NCBI RefSeq assembly: GCF_900106675.1
Contig: NZ_FNOB01000015.1
Location: 28,848 to 92,847, forward strand
Direction: 5' to 3'
Source: Allgaiera indica
Lineage (GTDB): Bacteria; Pseudomonadota; Alphaproteobacteria; Rhodobacterales; Rhodobacteraceae
DNA length: 64,000 bases
The notes beneath the pieces were generated by a model. It did no database searches and was not told where the DNA came from. It saw nothing but the letters and a program-made list of their open reading frames with translations. Shown piece by piece: positions 9,621 through 19,372 of the stretch (position 1 is its first letter; every line of letters begins with the position of its first letter). The position numbers were made by a program, and so were the translations under genes.

Positions 9621-10373
9621 ATGCAGGTCGATCTGAATTCCGATATGGGCGAGGGCTTTGGCCACTGGGTGATGGGCGACGATGCGGCGCTTCTGGATGT
9701 CGTCACCTCGGCCAATATCGCCTGCGGTTTCCATGCCGGCGATCCCGGCACGATGGCCGCGACCATGGCCCGGGCCGAAGCCCGCGGCGTGGGCATCGGC
9801 GCGCACCCCGGTTTCGCCGATCTGCAGGGGTTCGGGCGGCGGCGGATCTCGCTTTCGACCGAGGAGCTGGGCAATCTGGTGGCCTATCAACTGGGCGCGG
9901 CCCAAGCGATGGCGCGGCGCGCCGGCGGAAGGGTGCGGCATCTGAAACTGCACGGCGCGCTGGCCAACATGGCCAGCGAAGCCCCCGAGATCGCCCGCGC
10001 CTGCTATTCCGCGGCGCTTGCGGTCGATCCCGAAATCATCCTGGTGGTCCTGGCCGCCACCCCGATGGAGGCGGTGGCGCGCGATCTGGGCGCGCGCTGG
10101 GCGGGCGAGATCTTCGCCGACCGCGCCTATGAGGACGACGCCACCCTGGTGGACCGGCGCAAGCCGGGCGCGGTGCTGCATGATCCCCAGGCCGCCGGCA
10201 AGCGCATGGTCGAGATGCTGCGCGCGGGTGCGATCATCACCGCGGGCGGCAAGCACATCCCCTGCCGGATTGACACGATCTGCGTGCATGGCGACAGCGC
10301 CGAGGCCGTCGCCATGGCCCGCGGCGTGCGCGCCCATCTGGAAGACGCGGGCATCGCGGTGACGCGGTTCTAA
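9621..10373 (+). CDS. pxpA: LamB/YcsF family protein, 5-oxoprolinase subunit A
   Basis: 250 residues, the normal size of PxpA. Landmarks are VDLNSDMGEGFGHW at the N-terminus, IACGFHAGDPGTM, GAHPGFADLQGFGRR and RHLKLHGALANMA. In bacteria PxpA acts with PxpB and PxpC in ATP-dependent ring opening of 5-oxoproline to glutamate. PxpB and PxpC are not in the window, so either they are elsewhere or this protein works differently. The start ATG 9621 has GGAGGGA upstream. It lies 148 bp after the TRAP operon in the same direction and may be cotranscribed. Confidence 0.88.
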   Translation: MQVDLNSDMGEGFGHWVMGDDAALLDVVTSANIACGFHAGDPGTMAATMARAEARGVGIGAHPGFADLQGFGRRRISLSTEELGNLVAYQLGAAQAMARRAGGRVRHLKLHGALANMASEAPEIARACYSAALAVDPEIILVVLAATPMEAVARDLGARWAGEIFADRAYEDDATLVDRRKPGAVLHDPQAAGKRMVEMLRAGAIITAGGKHIPCRIDTICVHGDSAEAVAMARGVRAHLEDAGIAVTRF

Positions 10374-10423
10374 GGCCGCTCGGCGGATCCGCGGAAAGGC
10401 CGAGCGCGGCGCACCCCCAGGGC

Positions 10424-11329
10424 CTATGCCCGCTGCAACTTCACCGGCTCGGTCCGGGCCAGGCGCAGGAAATGCGCCATCCAGGGCTGGGTGGCGTCCT
10501 CTTCGCGGATCGCGGCATAGAGGCGCCGGGTAAGGCCTTGCTCGGTCACCGGCAGGGTCACGAAATCCGGCTGCCCACGGACCGAGCGCACCACCCAGTC
10601 CGGCAGCACCGCCACGCCCCGGTTCGAGGCGACCAGCATCAGCATGATCGCCGTCAGTTCCACCTGCCGGATCGCCAGCGGCTCGACGCGCGCGGGGGTC
10701 AGCAGTTCGGTGAACACATCAAGGCGCGCGCGGTCCATCGGATAGGTAAGCAAGGTCTGGTCCGCGAAATCCTCGGCCATGACATAGGGCTTTTGCGCCA
10801 GGGGATTGCGGGGCGAGCAGATGAACACCGGGGCGTAGTCGAACAGCGGCTGGAAGACCACGCCGGGCAGATCCTCGGGGTCGGAAGAGATCACCAGATC
10901 CACCTCTTCGCGCACCAGCGCGGGCAGCGCCTCGAACGCCAGCCGGGCGCGGATGTCCACATCCACCTGCGGCCAGGCGCTGCGGAAATGTTCCAGACAC
11001 GGCATCAGCCACTCGAAACAGGCGTGGCATTCCATCGCGATGTGCAGCCGCCCCGCCTTGCCCTCGCGCAGCGCCCGGAACTCGGCGTTCAGGGCGTCGA
11101 TCTCGGGCAGCACCTTCTGCGCCAACCGAAGCAGCCGCTGCCCCGCCGCCGACAGCCGCAAGGGCTTGGACCGGCGCGCGAAAAGCTCTACCCCCGCCTG
11201 ATCTTCCAGCCCCTTGATCTGATGCGACAGCGCCGATTGCGTCATGTTCATCATCTCGGCGGCGCGGGCCAGCCCGCCGGCCTCGTGTATCGCCCTGATC
11301 GAGCGGAGATGGCGCAGTTCCAGATGCAT
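10424..11329 (-). CDS. metR: LysR-family regulator, MetR-like
   Basis: 301 residues from ATG 11329 (MHLELRHLRSIRAIHEAGGL). The winged HTH RAAEMMNMTQSALSHQIKGLE and the longer effector domain resemble MetR, the homocysteine-responsive activator of methionine genes. The divergent gene 93 bp away is metF, a classical MetR target, which makes this assignment strong. The shared intergenic region is AT-richer than its surroundings and contains TGAAAATTATGAA (T-N11-A), a possible LysR-type contact site. The start was moved from a far upstream in-frame candidate because the HTH begins here. Confidence 0.85.
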   Translation of the reverse strand: MHLELRHLRSIRAIHEAGGLARAAEMMNMTQSALSHQIKGLEDQAGVELFARRSKPLRLSAAGQRLLRLAQKVLPEIDALNAEFRALREGKAGRLHIAMECHACFEWLMPCLEHFRSAWPQVDVDIRARLAFEALPALVREEVDLVISSDPEDLPGVVFQPLFDYAPVFICSPRNPLAQKPYVMAEDFADQTLLTYPMDRARLDVFTELLTPARVEPLAIRQVELTAIMLMLVASNRGVAVLPDWVVRSVRGQPDFVTLPVTEQGLTRRLYAAIREEDATQPWMAHFLRLARTEPVKLQRA

Positions 11330-11422
11330 CTTGTGGCGTGACTCATGTTGGTGATGAAAATTATGAATTTGTCTCACGTTCGAAAATCTGCGACAAGGGG
11401 TGAAATCAACGGAGTCCGTGCC
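11330..11422. promoter_or_regulatory. metR/metF divergent control region
   Basis: This 93-bp AT-richer spacer separates the divergent starts. It includes a LysR-type T-N11-A element within TGAAAATTATGAA (about 11355-11367). The outer sequences GTGACTC and GTCTCAC are loosely symmetric. Both promoters must lie here; exact hexamers are not clear. Confidence 0.4.
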
Positions 11423-12289
11423 ATGCCCACCCCTCGCGTTTCTTTCGAGTTCTTCCCACCGCAGACGCTGGACGCCAGCTTCCGTCTGTGGGAGACCGTG
11501 CAGACGCTGGCCCCGCTGAAGCCGAATTTCGTCTCGGTCACCTATGGCGCGGGCGGTACCACGCGCAAGCTGACGCATGAGGCCGTGACGACGATCGGCA
11601 AGCAGTTCGATCTGAACGTGGCCGCCCACCTGACCTGTGTCGAGGCGACCCGGGCCGAGACGCTGGAAATCGCGCAATCTTATGCCGAGGCCGGCGTGAC
11701 CGAGATCGTCGCGCTGCGCGGTGACGCGCCCAAAGGGGCCGAGCGTTTCACCCCGCATCCCGAGGGCTTCGCCAATTCGGTCGAACTGATCGAGGCGCTG
11801 GCGGCGACCGGCAGTTTCACCCTGCGCGTCGGCGCCTATCCCGAACCGCATCCCGACGCCGCCGACACCTTGGCCGATGTGCGCTGGCTGAAGCGCAAGA
11901 TCGACGCCGGCGCCACCAGCGCCATCACCCAGTTCTTCTTCGAGGCCGAGACCTTCCTGCGGTTCCGCGATCTTTGCGCGAAAGAGGGCATCACCGCCCC
12001 GATCATCCCCGGCATCCTGCCGATCGAGAACTGGAACGGCGCCAAGCGTTTCGCCCAGCGCTGCGGCGCGAACGTGCCCGCCTTCCTTGACGACGCCTTC
12101 GCCACCGCCAAGCGCGACGGGCGAGAGGACCTATTGGCCACCGCGATCTGCACCGAGATGTGCGACAAGCTGATCCAGGAAGGGGTGGAGGATCTGCATT
12201 TCTACACCCTCAACCGCCCGCATCTGACGCGCGAGGTCTGCCATGCGCTGGGCGTGGCGCCCGATGTCGTGCTGGAAAACGTGGCGTAA
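11423..12289 (+). CDS. metF: Methylenetetrahydrofolate reductase (NADH)
   Basis: 288 residues from ATG 11423 (GGAG 9 bases upstream). It reduces 5,10-methylene-THF to 5-methyl-THF for methionine synthesis, using FAD. The sequence opens with VSFEFFPPQT containing the catalytic Glu, followed by FVSVTYGAGGTTR, HLTCVEA, LRGDAP and a later QFFFEAETFLRF. LPIENWNGAKRF and FYTLNR near the C-terminus are typical. Divergent from metR. Length matches bacterial MetF. Confidence 0.96.
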   Translation: MPTPRVSFEFFPPQTLDASFRLWETVQTLAPLKPNFVSVTYGAGGTTRKLTHEAVTTIGKQFDLNVAAHLTCVEATRAETLEIAQSYAEAGVTEIVALRGDAPKGAERFTPHPEGFANSVELIEALAATGSFTLRVGAYPEPHPDAADTLADVRWLKRKIDAGATSAITQFFFEAETFLRFRDLCAKEGITAPIIPGILPIENWNGAKRFAQRCGANVPAFLDDAFATAKRDGREDLLATAICTEMCDKLIQEGVEDLHFYTLNRPHLTREVCHALGVAPDVVLENVA

Positions 12290-12342
12290 CGATTGCGCCC
12301 GGGGCGGCGCCGGCTAGTCTGGCGCCGCAACCGGAGACGCAG

Positions 12343-12837
12343 ATGAGCAGACAATTCACCGCCCAAACCCCTGAAGAGCTTCCCACCCTGGCCGATCTGG
12401 CCGGTCAGTCGGGGCTGGATTTCATGCGCGCAATGCTGGAAGGGCGGCTTTCGGGTCCGCCGATCGCGGGGGTGATGAACTATCGCCTGCATGCGGTCGA
12501 ACCCGGCCGTGTGGCGTTTCGCGGCGCGCCAGAGTTTGCCCATGTGAACCCGATGGGCGGGGTGCATGGGGGCTGGTACGGCACCCTGCTGGACAGCTGC
12601 ATGGCCTGCGCGGTGATGACTATGCTGCCCAAGGGCCGCGTCTACACGACGCTGGAATACAAGATCAACATCACCCGCGCCCTGCCCGTGGACGTGGAAA
12701 TCGAGGCGTTGGGCGTGGTCAGCCATGCCGGCCGCACCACCGGCGTGGCCGAGGGCACGATCCGCGGGTTGAAGGACGGCAAGCTTTACGCCACCGGCTC
12801 GACCACCTGTCTGATGATGGACGCACCGCAACGCTGA
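12343..12837 (+). CDS. PaaI-type hotdog thioesterase
   Basis: 164 residues from ATG 12343 with CCGGAGAC upstream. It carries the hotdog-fold thioesterase pattern: FAHVNPMGGVHGGWYGTLLDSCMACAVMTML, with the conserved Asn/Gly-rich loop and the helix bearing the catalytic acid, then YTTLEYKINITRALP and a closing AEGTIRGLKDGKLYATGSTTCL. It probably hydrolyses an acyl-CoA such as an aromatic or medium-chain thioester in the cytoplasm. It lies 53 bp after metF with no functional link evident. Confidence 0.85.
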   Translation: MSRQFTAQTPEELPTLADLAGQSGLDFMRAMLEGRLSGPPIAGVMNYRLHAVEPGRVAFRGAPEFAHVNPMGGVHGGWYGTLLDSCMACAVMTMLPKGRVYTTLEYKINITRALPVDVEIEALGVVSHAGRTTGVAEGTIRGLKDGKLYATGSTTCLMMDAPQR

Positions 12838-12847
12838 TGTGGCTCGG

Positions 12848-12870
12848 GCCGCCCCCGCCCGGGGGGCGGC
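12848..12870 (+). terminator. GC stem-loop between convergent thioesterase and antiporter genes
   Basis: Arms GCCGCCCCC (12848-12856) and GGGGGCGGC (12862-12870) pair perfectly over 9 bp with a 5-base loop. There is no U-run. Its position just after the thioesterase stop suggests transcript end or stabilisation for both convergent genes. Confidence 0.45.
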
Positions 12871-12909
12871 GCCCCCGCTGGTGTCGGCAAGGCGCGCGTC
12901 GGGCCGGCC

Positions 12910-14823
12910 CTAGCCGCCGTCGACCTTCACCCCGACAGGCGGCTCGCGATGCGGGTGATCCTCGTCCAGCTCATCCAGCAGCGCGGCTTCGAGTTCCGTA
13001 TCCAGTTCCTTCGCCCGTGCGATATAGGCCTCGTTCAGATGGATGGGTTGCCCGGAAACCCATAGCTCGGCAAGTTCCCGGATCGAGGCGCGGTCGCGCT
13101 GGTAATAGGCCTGGGTGACCTTGGCGGCCTCGTATTCGGTGAGGCCCGCGTTTTCCAGCACATAGCGCCCGGCGCGGACAGAACTGTCGAAGGTTTCGCG
13201 CACGATGTCGTCGGCTCCGGCCTGGTACAGCTCGTACACATCGGCGCGGTCGCGGGCGCGGGCGACGATATGGATGCCGGGGTTTTCAAGCCGGGCATGG
13301 CGCACGATCTTAAGGGCGCTTTCGCGGTCGTCGACGGCGACCACCAGCACCTGGGCCTCGTGCAGCCCGGCGGCGGCCAGCAGTTCGGGGCGGGTCGGGT
13401 CGCCGTAGAAGCCCTTGACCCCGAAGCGGCGCATCAGTTGCACCGCGGCCATGTCGGCATCCAGCACCACGGTCTGGATACCGCTCATCCGCACCAGCCG
13501 GTTGACGACCTGGCCGAAGCGGCCGATGCCGGCGATGATCACCTTGCCCTTCTCGTCGATCTCGTCCGCGGCCTGATCGGCGCCGGCCTTTTCAGAGAAG
13601 CGCCGGGCAATGCGCGCCTGGGCCACGAACAGCAGCGGTGTCAGCAGCATCGACAGCCCGATCACCAGCAACAGGATATCGCCCACCGGTCGCGGCAGCA
13701 CCGTTTGCTGGACCGAGAAGCCCACCAGCAGGAAACCGAACTCTCCCGCCTGGGCCAGCGACAGTGCGAACAGCCAGCGGTCGCGGCCCTTGATGCCGAA
13801 GATCGGCGTCAGCCCCAGCAGAACGCCAAGCTTCAGCGCCATCACCCCCAGCGTCAGGCCAAGAATCAAAAGCGGCTCGGCCGCGAGCACCTGAAAATCG
13901 ATCCCCGCGCCCACGGTGATGAAGAAAAGCCCCATCAGCAGGCCCTTGAATGGCTGGATATCGGCCGACAACTGGTGCCGGAATTCCGAGTTCGCCAGCA
14001 CCACGCCCGCCAGGAAGGTACCCAGCGCCGGCGACAGGCCCACCAGCGTCATCAGAAAGGCGATGCCCAGCACGATCAGAAGCGCGATCGCGGTCGAGAT
14101 CTCTGGCAGATGCGCGGCATGGACGAAACGAAACACCGGCCGCGTCAGGTAATGCCCGCCCAGCACGATCGCCGCCACGATCGCCAACGTCAGCAGCGTC
14201 ACCCCCCAGCCGGGCAGGCCCTGCACCAGGCTGACCACCGCATTCGCCGGATGGTCGCCCGTGGTGCCGTTGCTGGCGCCCAGCATCTTCAGCAGCGCCT
14301 CGGGAGAGATCCCGTAGGCCAGCAGCGGCAGGAAGGCCAGCATCGGCACCACCGCGATATCCTGGGTCAACAGTACCGCGAAGGCCGAGCGCCCGCCATT
14401 GGTGCGCATCAGGTTGCGCTCATTCAGGGTCTGCAGCACGATCGCGGTAGAGGAAAGCGACAGGATCAGCCCCACCGCCAGCGCCATCTTCCAGGTCAGC
14501 CCCAGCGCGATTCCCGCCGCCATCACCCCCGCCGCGGTGCCCAGGATCTGCAGCCCGCCCAGTCCGATCAGCTTGTGCCGCATGGTCCACAACACGCGCG
14601 GCTCCAGCTCCAGCCCGATCAGGAACAGCATCATCACCACGCCGAATTCGGCCACATGCTGCAGATCGCCGGTCTCGTGCCCGGTCAGCCCCATCACCGG
14701 CCCGATCACGATCCCCGCCGCCAGGAACCCCAGCACCGAGCCCAGCCCCATCCGTACCGCAAGCGGCACCAGGATCACGGCGCTAAGCAGATAGAGGCTG
14801 GCAAGGTAAAGCGGCGCTTCCAT
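12910..14823 (-). CDS. CPA2 monovalent cation/H+ antiporter with TrkA-N domain (KefB/KefC type)
   Basis: 637 residues. The N-terminal ~390 residues form about a dozen hydrophobic segments of a Na+/H+ exchanger fold (VILVPLAVRMGLGSVLGFLAAGIVIGP, and SLSSTAIVLQTLNERNL typical of Kef). A cytoplasmic Rossmann domain follows: VIIAGIGRFGQVVNRLV, then VVLDADMAAVQLMRRFGVKGFYGD, as in TrkA-N/RCK modules that bind NAD(H). The family mediates K+ efflux or K+/H+ exchange during electrophile or pH stress. GAGGAG precedes ATG 14823. It starts 7 bp after the Lrp gene stop, so they form one operon. Confidence 0.92.
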   Translation of the reverse strand: MEAPLYLASLYLLSAVILVPLAVRMGLGSVLGFLAAGIVIGPVMGLTGHETGDLQHVAEFGVVMMLFLIGLELEPRVLWTMRHKLIGLGGLQILGTAAGVMAAGIALGLTWKMALAVGLILSLSSTAIVLQTLNERNLMRTNGGRSAFAVLLTQDIAVVPMLAFLPLLAYGISPEALLKMLGASNGTTGDHPANAVVSLVQGLPGWGVTLLTLAIVAAIVLGGHYLTRPVFRFVHAAHLPEISTAIALLIVLGIAFLMTLVGLSPALGTFLAGVVLANSEFRHQLSADIQPFKGLLMGLFFITVGAGIDFQVLAAEPLLILGLTLGVMALKLGVLLGLTPIFGIKGRDRWLFALSLAQAGEFGFLLVGFSVQQTVLPRPVGDILLLVIGLSMLLTPLLFVAQARIARRFSEKAGADQAADEIDEKGKVIIAGIGRFGQVVNRLVRMSGIQTVVLDADMAAVQLMRRFGVKGFYGDPTRPELLAAAGLHEAQVLVVAVDDRESALKIVRHARLENPGIHIVARARDRADVYELYQAGADDIVRETFDSSVRAGRYVLENAGLTEYEAAKVTQAYYQRDRASIRELAELWVSGQPIHLNEAYIARAKELDTELEAALLDELDEDHPHREPPVGVKVDGG

Positions 14824-14830
14824 GGGCTCC

Positions 14831-15289
14831 TCAGGTCGGCAGGGGGGCGTCGGATTTGAACTGATCCATGACGATCTGGCTATGCACCCGGGCGACGGAA
14901 GGGTGCGGCAGCAGCGTCTGATGGATCAGCCGGTTCAGCGCCGCCAGATCTTTGCAATAAACCCTTAGAAGATAGTCCGCCGTGCCGGTCAGCGTCCATG
15001 CGCTTATTACCTCGGGGCGCGCCGCAATCAGCGTGTGGAACGCTTTTGCGGCATTGGGGGCATGGGTTGCCATCTCGACCTGCACGAAGGCCTGCACGGA
15101 CAGGCCCAAAAGCCCCGGATCCAGCCGCGCGGCATAGCCCAGGATATAGCCCACTGATTCGAGGCGCTGGCGCCGCCGCCCGGCCTGGCTGGGCGACAGG
15201 TTCAGCACCTTGCCCAGCGCTTCGGCCGTGAGGTGGGCGTCTTGCTGCAGGGCGGTCAGGATTCGGGAATCGGTTGGGTCCAGCGTCAT
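14831..15289 (-). CDS. Lrp/AsnC-family regulator, probable hppD regulator
   Basis: 152 residues. N-terminal HTH (DPTDSRILTALQQDAHLTAEALGKVLNLSPSQAGRRRQRLE) is followed by a RAM/AsnC ligand-binding domain. It is divergent from the 4-hydroxyphenylpyruvate dioxygenase gene, with a 135-bp gap that contains a palindrome, and it is immediately upstream of the antiporter gene on its own strand. Regulators of this family often sense the amino acid degraded by the neighbouring enzyme, so tyrosine or phenylalanine is the likely effector. That is an inference from position only. Confidence 0.9.
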   Translation of the reverse strand: MTLDPTDSRILTALQQDAHLTAEALGKVLNLSPSQAGRRRQRLESVGYILGYAARLDPGLLGLSVQAFVQVEMATHAPNAAKAFHTLIAARPEVISAWTLTGTADYLLRVYCKDLAALNRLIHQTLLPHPSVARVHSQIVMDQFKSDAPLPT

Positions 15290-15359
15290 GCGGATTCCTC
15301 GCGCGTCGGTCCGGGTTCATGAAGGTTTCCCGCATGACCGTACCACGACGCGCCCCAAA

Positions 15360-15380
15360 ATGCGCGCAAATTCCGCGCAT
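15360..15380. promoter_or_regulatory. Palindrome in the lrp/hppD divergent region, candidate Lrp operator
   Basis: Perfect 7-bp arms ATGCGCG (15360-15366) and CGCGCAT (15374-15380) flank an AT-rich 7-base spacer (CAAATTC). This GC-arm/AT-centre layout, 45 bp ahead of hppD and 71 bp ahead of the regulator, fits an Lrp/AsnC dimer site. Confidence 0.5.
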
Positions 15381-15424
15381 CCGGGCGCATGATGGGTCTA
15401 GCGCAAGGAACAGGAGAATTTCCC

Positions 15425-16519
<1,095 letters not shown>

Positions 16520-16594
16520 GCGCGTGGCGGGCACGCCCGAGCGGGGCGTCTTGCCGGGGGGGCATCCCGGCGTGGCGGCCAGGGCGCGGGCCCG

Positions 16595-19222
16595 TCAGCC
16601 CTTGGGCATGGCCAGGCGGATGTTGCGCCCGCCCTTGACGTAATACAGTTCATGCTCGCCGATGGCGGAAACCTGGCCGCCATCCAGCCGGTCGCCCACC
16701 TTCACCTTGAGGATCTTGCCGCGCGAGGTGCGCACCAGTGCCTGGCGCTGCGATTGTGCGCCGAAGACTCCGATCAGGCTCAGCCGGTTCAGGCTGATGG
16801 CGTTCTTGACGGTCGCACGTTTCGCGACCGAAGAGCGGGTCGGAATGCGCGGGGCGACGGCCGCGGGTTCGGGTTCGGCGTCCTGGGCTTCGACCGCGCC
16901 GGAATCCGTGACCGCCGACGCCGAGGCTGCCGTCGAGGCCGCGCGCGCCGCCTGCGCGGCGGCCAGAGCGGCCGCGACGATCTTCGAGAAATCCGCCGGC
17001 CGCTGCGGCGGCACCAGCGAAGAGGCGACCGCCAGGCGGCTCGCATCGGGGAAGCTCTCGGGTTGCGGTGCGGGTTGGGGCGCGGGTTGCGGCGCGACCT
17101 GGCCCTGCGCGGGCTGGTCCTGCAACGGGGCGGCGGCGGTTGGGCTGCCGGGTCGGGGGGGGGGAACCACGGGCGGGCGTCCGGCATAGACCACGGCCCC
17201 ATCGGGGGTGCGGGCGCCCTTGGCTGTCGGCACCACCAGCCCGTCGGGCCCAAGATCGAACTTGGTGCCATAGGCGGGCGGATCGACCGGCGCGCGGAAT
17301 GCGGTGTCCTGCCGTTCGGCCGGCACCGGGGCCGGGGGATGCGCGGTGGCGCTGGCGGCGGGGGGCGGGGCGGCGATGCCGGGCCAGGTGATCGTGCCAA
17401 GCGCGCTGGGGGCGGGGGGGCGTGACGGCGCGGGCGCCTTCTGGACCCGGATCGTCGCCGGCACCAGCCGGGTGACCGGATCTGACGGCAGTGCCGGGGT
17501 GTCGCCCGCGGGCTGGGCGCCGGGCCCGGCGTCGCGCGGGGCGGCATGCGGCGCGGCCGGACGCAGCGTCTCGGCGGCGGCGGGCGTTTCGGGGCCGGGG
17601 GCGATGTCGGCAGGGCTTTCACCGGGTGCGGTCAATGGCCCGAGGTTGGCCAGCACCGGATTTGGCAGTGTCAGGTTGGGCAGCGGGTTGGGCTCGGTGA
17701 TCCGGGGCTTCGCCGGGCCGGACAAGGGGGGCGGCGCGGGCTGTACGAGGGCGGTGCGGGTCTGGTCGGGGCCGGTCCCTCGGTTGCCGAAGTCCAGGAC
17801 CGACCACCCCAGCAGGAACGCCAGCGCCCCCACGGCCGCGACCGCCAGCGCGATCAGCACCAGGCGCGGGTTCCGGCGCGGATGCGTCCGGGCCATCATT
17901 GCAAGGAAGGGATCTTCCTGCGGCCGTGCGGCGGCGTCGACCGCGGCGCCGATCAGCAGCGGCGGCACGGCGGCGGTGTGCGATCCCCGGGGCGGCGCGG
18001 ATGCCGGCGGAGAAGCCATCACGCCGGTGGCGCCCTCGTGGGACGGAGAAGCTGCTGGGCGCGCCTTCGGGCGGCGCTGCGCCGGAGGAGACGGGGACTT
18101 GGGCGGCCGGCGGCGGGAAGGCGGCTTGCCGCGGCCGCGCGTGTCTTCGGCGGCGGCGTCTTTCGGGGCGGCGGCCTCGGGCGTCGCCCCGGTGTCGGGC
18201 GCGTCGGGCGCGTCCGGTTGCGTCTGGCGGCGCGACGCGAAGACCACGTGCCCGCCGGCGATTTCCGTCAGCGATTTTGCCATATTGGCCGCCAGCGCCC
18301 CCGCCAGCGACTCGGTGGGCGGTGCAGGGGTGGTCAGGCCGCCGGGCGCCTGGGCATCATCCTTCTGCGCTGGCGTCCGGTCGTCGTGATGGGGCTGCCG
18401 GGGCGCGTCAGCTTCGGCTTCGGCGGCCGAGACATCGGCGACAGGGGCTTTGGCCGGGGTGCCGGGGCGGGCAGCCGCTGGGGCTTCCGCGACCTTTTCT
18501 TTGGGATCCGCGGCTGCGCGCGCCCCATGCGGGTGCTGGGCGGCGTCTTCTGGCGTTTCGGCGCCGTCCCGCACGGGAACGGGCGGTGTCGAAGCGCCTG
18601 GATCCCGCCGCGCGGGTTCCGCCGCCGGCGGCTTTGCCTCGGCCGCGGCGGCGACCGGTGCGCGGGGCAACACGGCCTTGCCCACGATCGCCACCGGCAT
18701 GTCGTCGCGGTCAACCCTTGCATCCTTTCCCAGGACCTTCGCGCAGTTCTCGGTCTGGCCGAAGAAGGGCTCGCCGTCGAAGCTGCCGGGATCGGGGGCG
18801 GCGACGAAGGAGACCGGGTTGAACCCATGCTGGGCGGCGAAGGCTTCGGCCTCTTGCAGCGTCGCGCGCGCGACGGCGGCGACCTGCAGTTCGGGCCCCT
18901 CGCCGGCGATGTCAAAGACGATTTGGTCCAGCGCATAGGGGGTTTGCCCGTCGAGCGCCGCGGCCACCTGCGCGCGGCGCTGCGCCTCGGATCGGCCGGG
19001 GGCGGTGATGGTCGTGTACAGGATCTGGTCTTGTGGCAGGATCAGCTTGGTCGTCAGGCCGTGCGGGTCCAGATCCAGCGCGGTACGGCGCAGATAGGCC
19101 AGCGCCTGGCCAAGTTTCGGGTCATCGGGCGCGGCTTCGCCCACGACCAGCCAGCCGCGGATCGCGCGGTGCAAAAGCACAATGCCTTCGCTCGACAATT
19201 TCAGGGCGAAACCGGGTTTCAT
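16595..19222 (-). CDS. Large single-TM protein of unknown function with PilM/GspL-like and GspC/PilP-like ends
   Basis: 875 residues that I do not recognise as a named family. Residues 1-170 (FALKLSSEGIVLLHRAIRGW ... LILPQDQILYTTITAPG ... PYALDQIVFDIAGEGPELQV) resemble the actin-like N-terminal part of GspL/PilM proteins. A long Ala/Pro-rich low-complexity stretch follows to about 440, then one hydrophobic segment (RLVLIALAVAAVGALAFLLGW, about 453-473). A second Pro-rich linker leads to a compact basic C-terminal domain (last ~80 residues: LNRLSLIGVFGAQSQRQALV ... GDRLDGGQVSAIGEHELYYV) like the HR domain of GspC or PilP. This suggests a cytoplasmic-membrane-periplasm scaffold. No secretion or pilus genes flank it. 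Confidence 0.75.
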   Translation of the reverse strand: MKPGFALKLSSEGIVLLHRAIRGWLVVGEAAPDDPKLGQALAYLRRTALDLDPHGLTTKLILPQDQILYTTITAPGRSEAQRRAQVAAALDGQTPYALDQIVFDIAGEGPELQVAAVARATLQEAEAFAAQHGFNPVSFVAAPDPGSFDGEPFFGQTENCAKVLGKDARVDRDDMPVAIVGKAVLPRAPVAAAAEAKPPAAEPARRDPGASTPPVPVRDGAETPEDAAQHPHGARAAADPKEKVAEAPAAARPGTPAKAPVADVSAAEAEADAPRQPHHDDRTPAQKDDAQAPGGLTTPAPPTESLAGALAANMAKSLTEIAGGHVVFASRRQTQPDAPDAPDTGATPEAAAPKDAAAEDTRGRGKPPSRRRPPKSPSPPAQRRPKARPAASPSHEGATGVMASPPASAPPRGSHTAAVPPLLIGAAVDAAARPQEDPFLAMMARTHPRRNPRLVLIALAVAAVGALAFLLGWSVLDFGNRGTGPDQTRTALVQPAPPPLSGPAKPRITEPNPLPNLTLPNPVLANLGPLTAPGESPADIAPGPETPAAAETLRPAAPHAAPRDAGPGAQPAGDTPALPSDPVTRLVPATIRVQKAPAPSRPPAPSALGTITWPGIAAPPPAASATAHPPAPVPAERQDTAFRAPVDPPAYGTKFDLGPDGLVVPTAKGARTPDGAVVYAGRPPVVPPPRPGSPTAAAPLQDQPAQGQVAPQPAPQPAPQPESFPDASRLAVASSLVPPQRPADFSKIVAAALAAAQAARAASTAASASAVTDSGAVEAQDAEPEPAAVAPRIPTRSSVAKRATVKNAISLNRLSLIGVFGAQSQRQALVRTSRGKILKVKVGDRLDGGQVSAIGEHELYYVKGGRNIRLAMPKG

Positions 19223-19372
19223 CGCATGGCTCTAGCACAGGTCGGCCCACCCTCGGGAGTCGCCGCCGGGCCTTGTCCGTTCCTATAGCAGGAAATTGCC
19301 GAACGGAAGTTGCTTGGGGCTTGCGGCGCCGCGTGCGCCCGGGGGATGCTGGCGGCGATCAGGGAGGTGCCG

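Noticed and set aside
13270..14859. 529-codon frame opposite the antiporter gene
   Set aside because: Gln/His/Arg-rich composition and no ribosome binding site; it mirrors the real membrane protein on the other strand.
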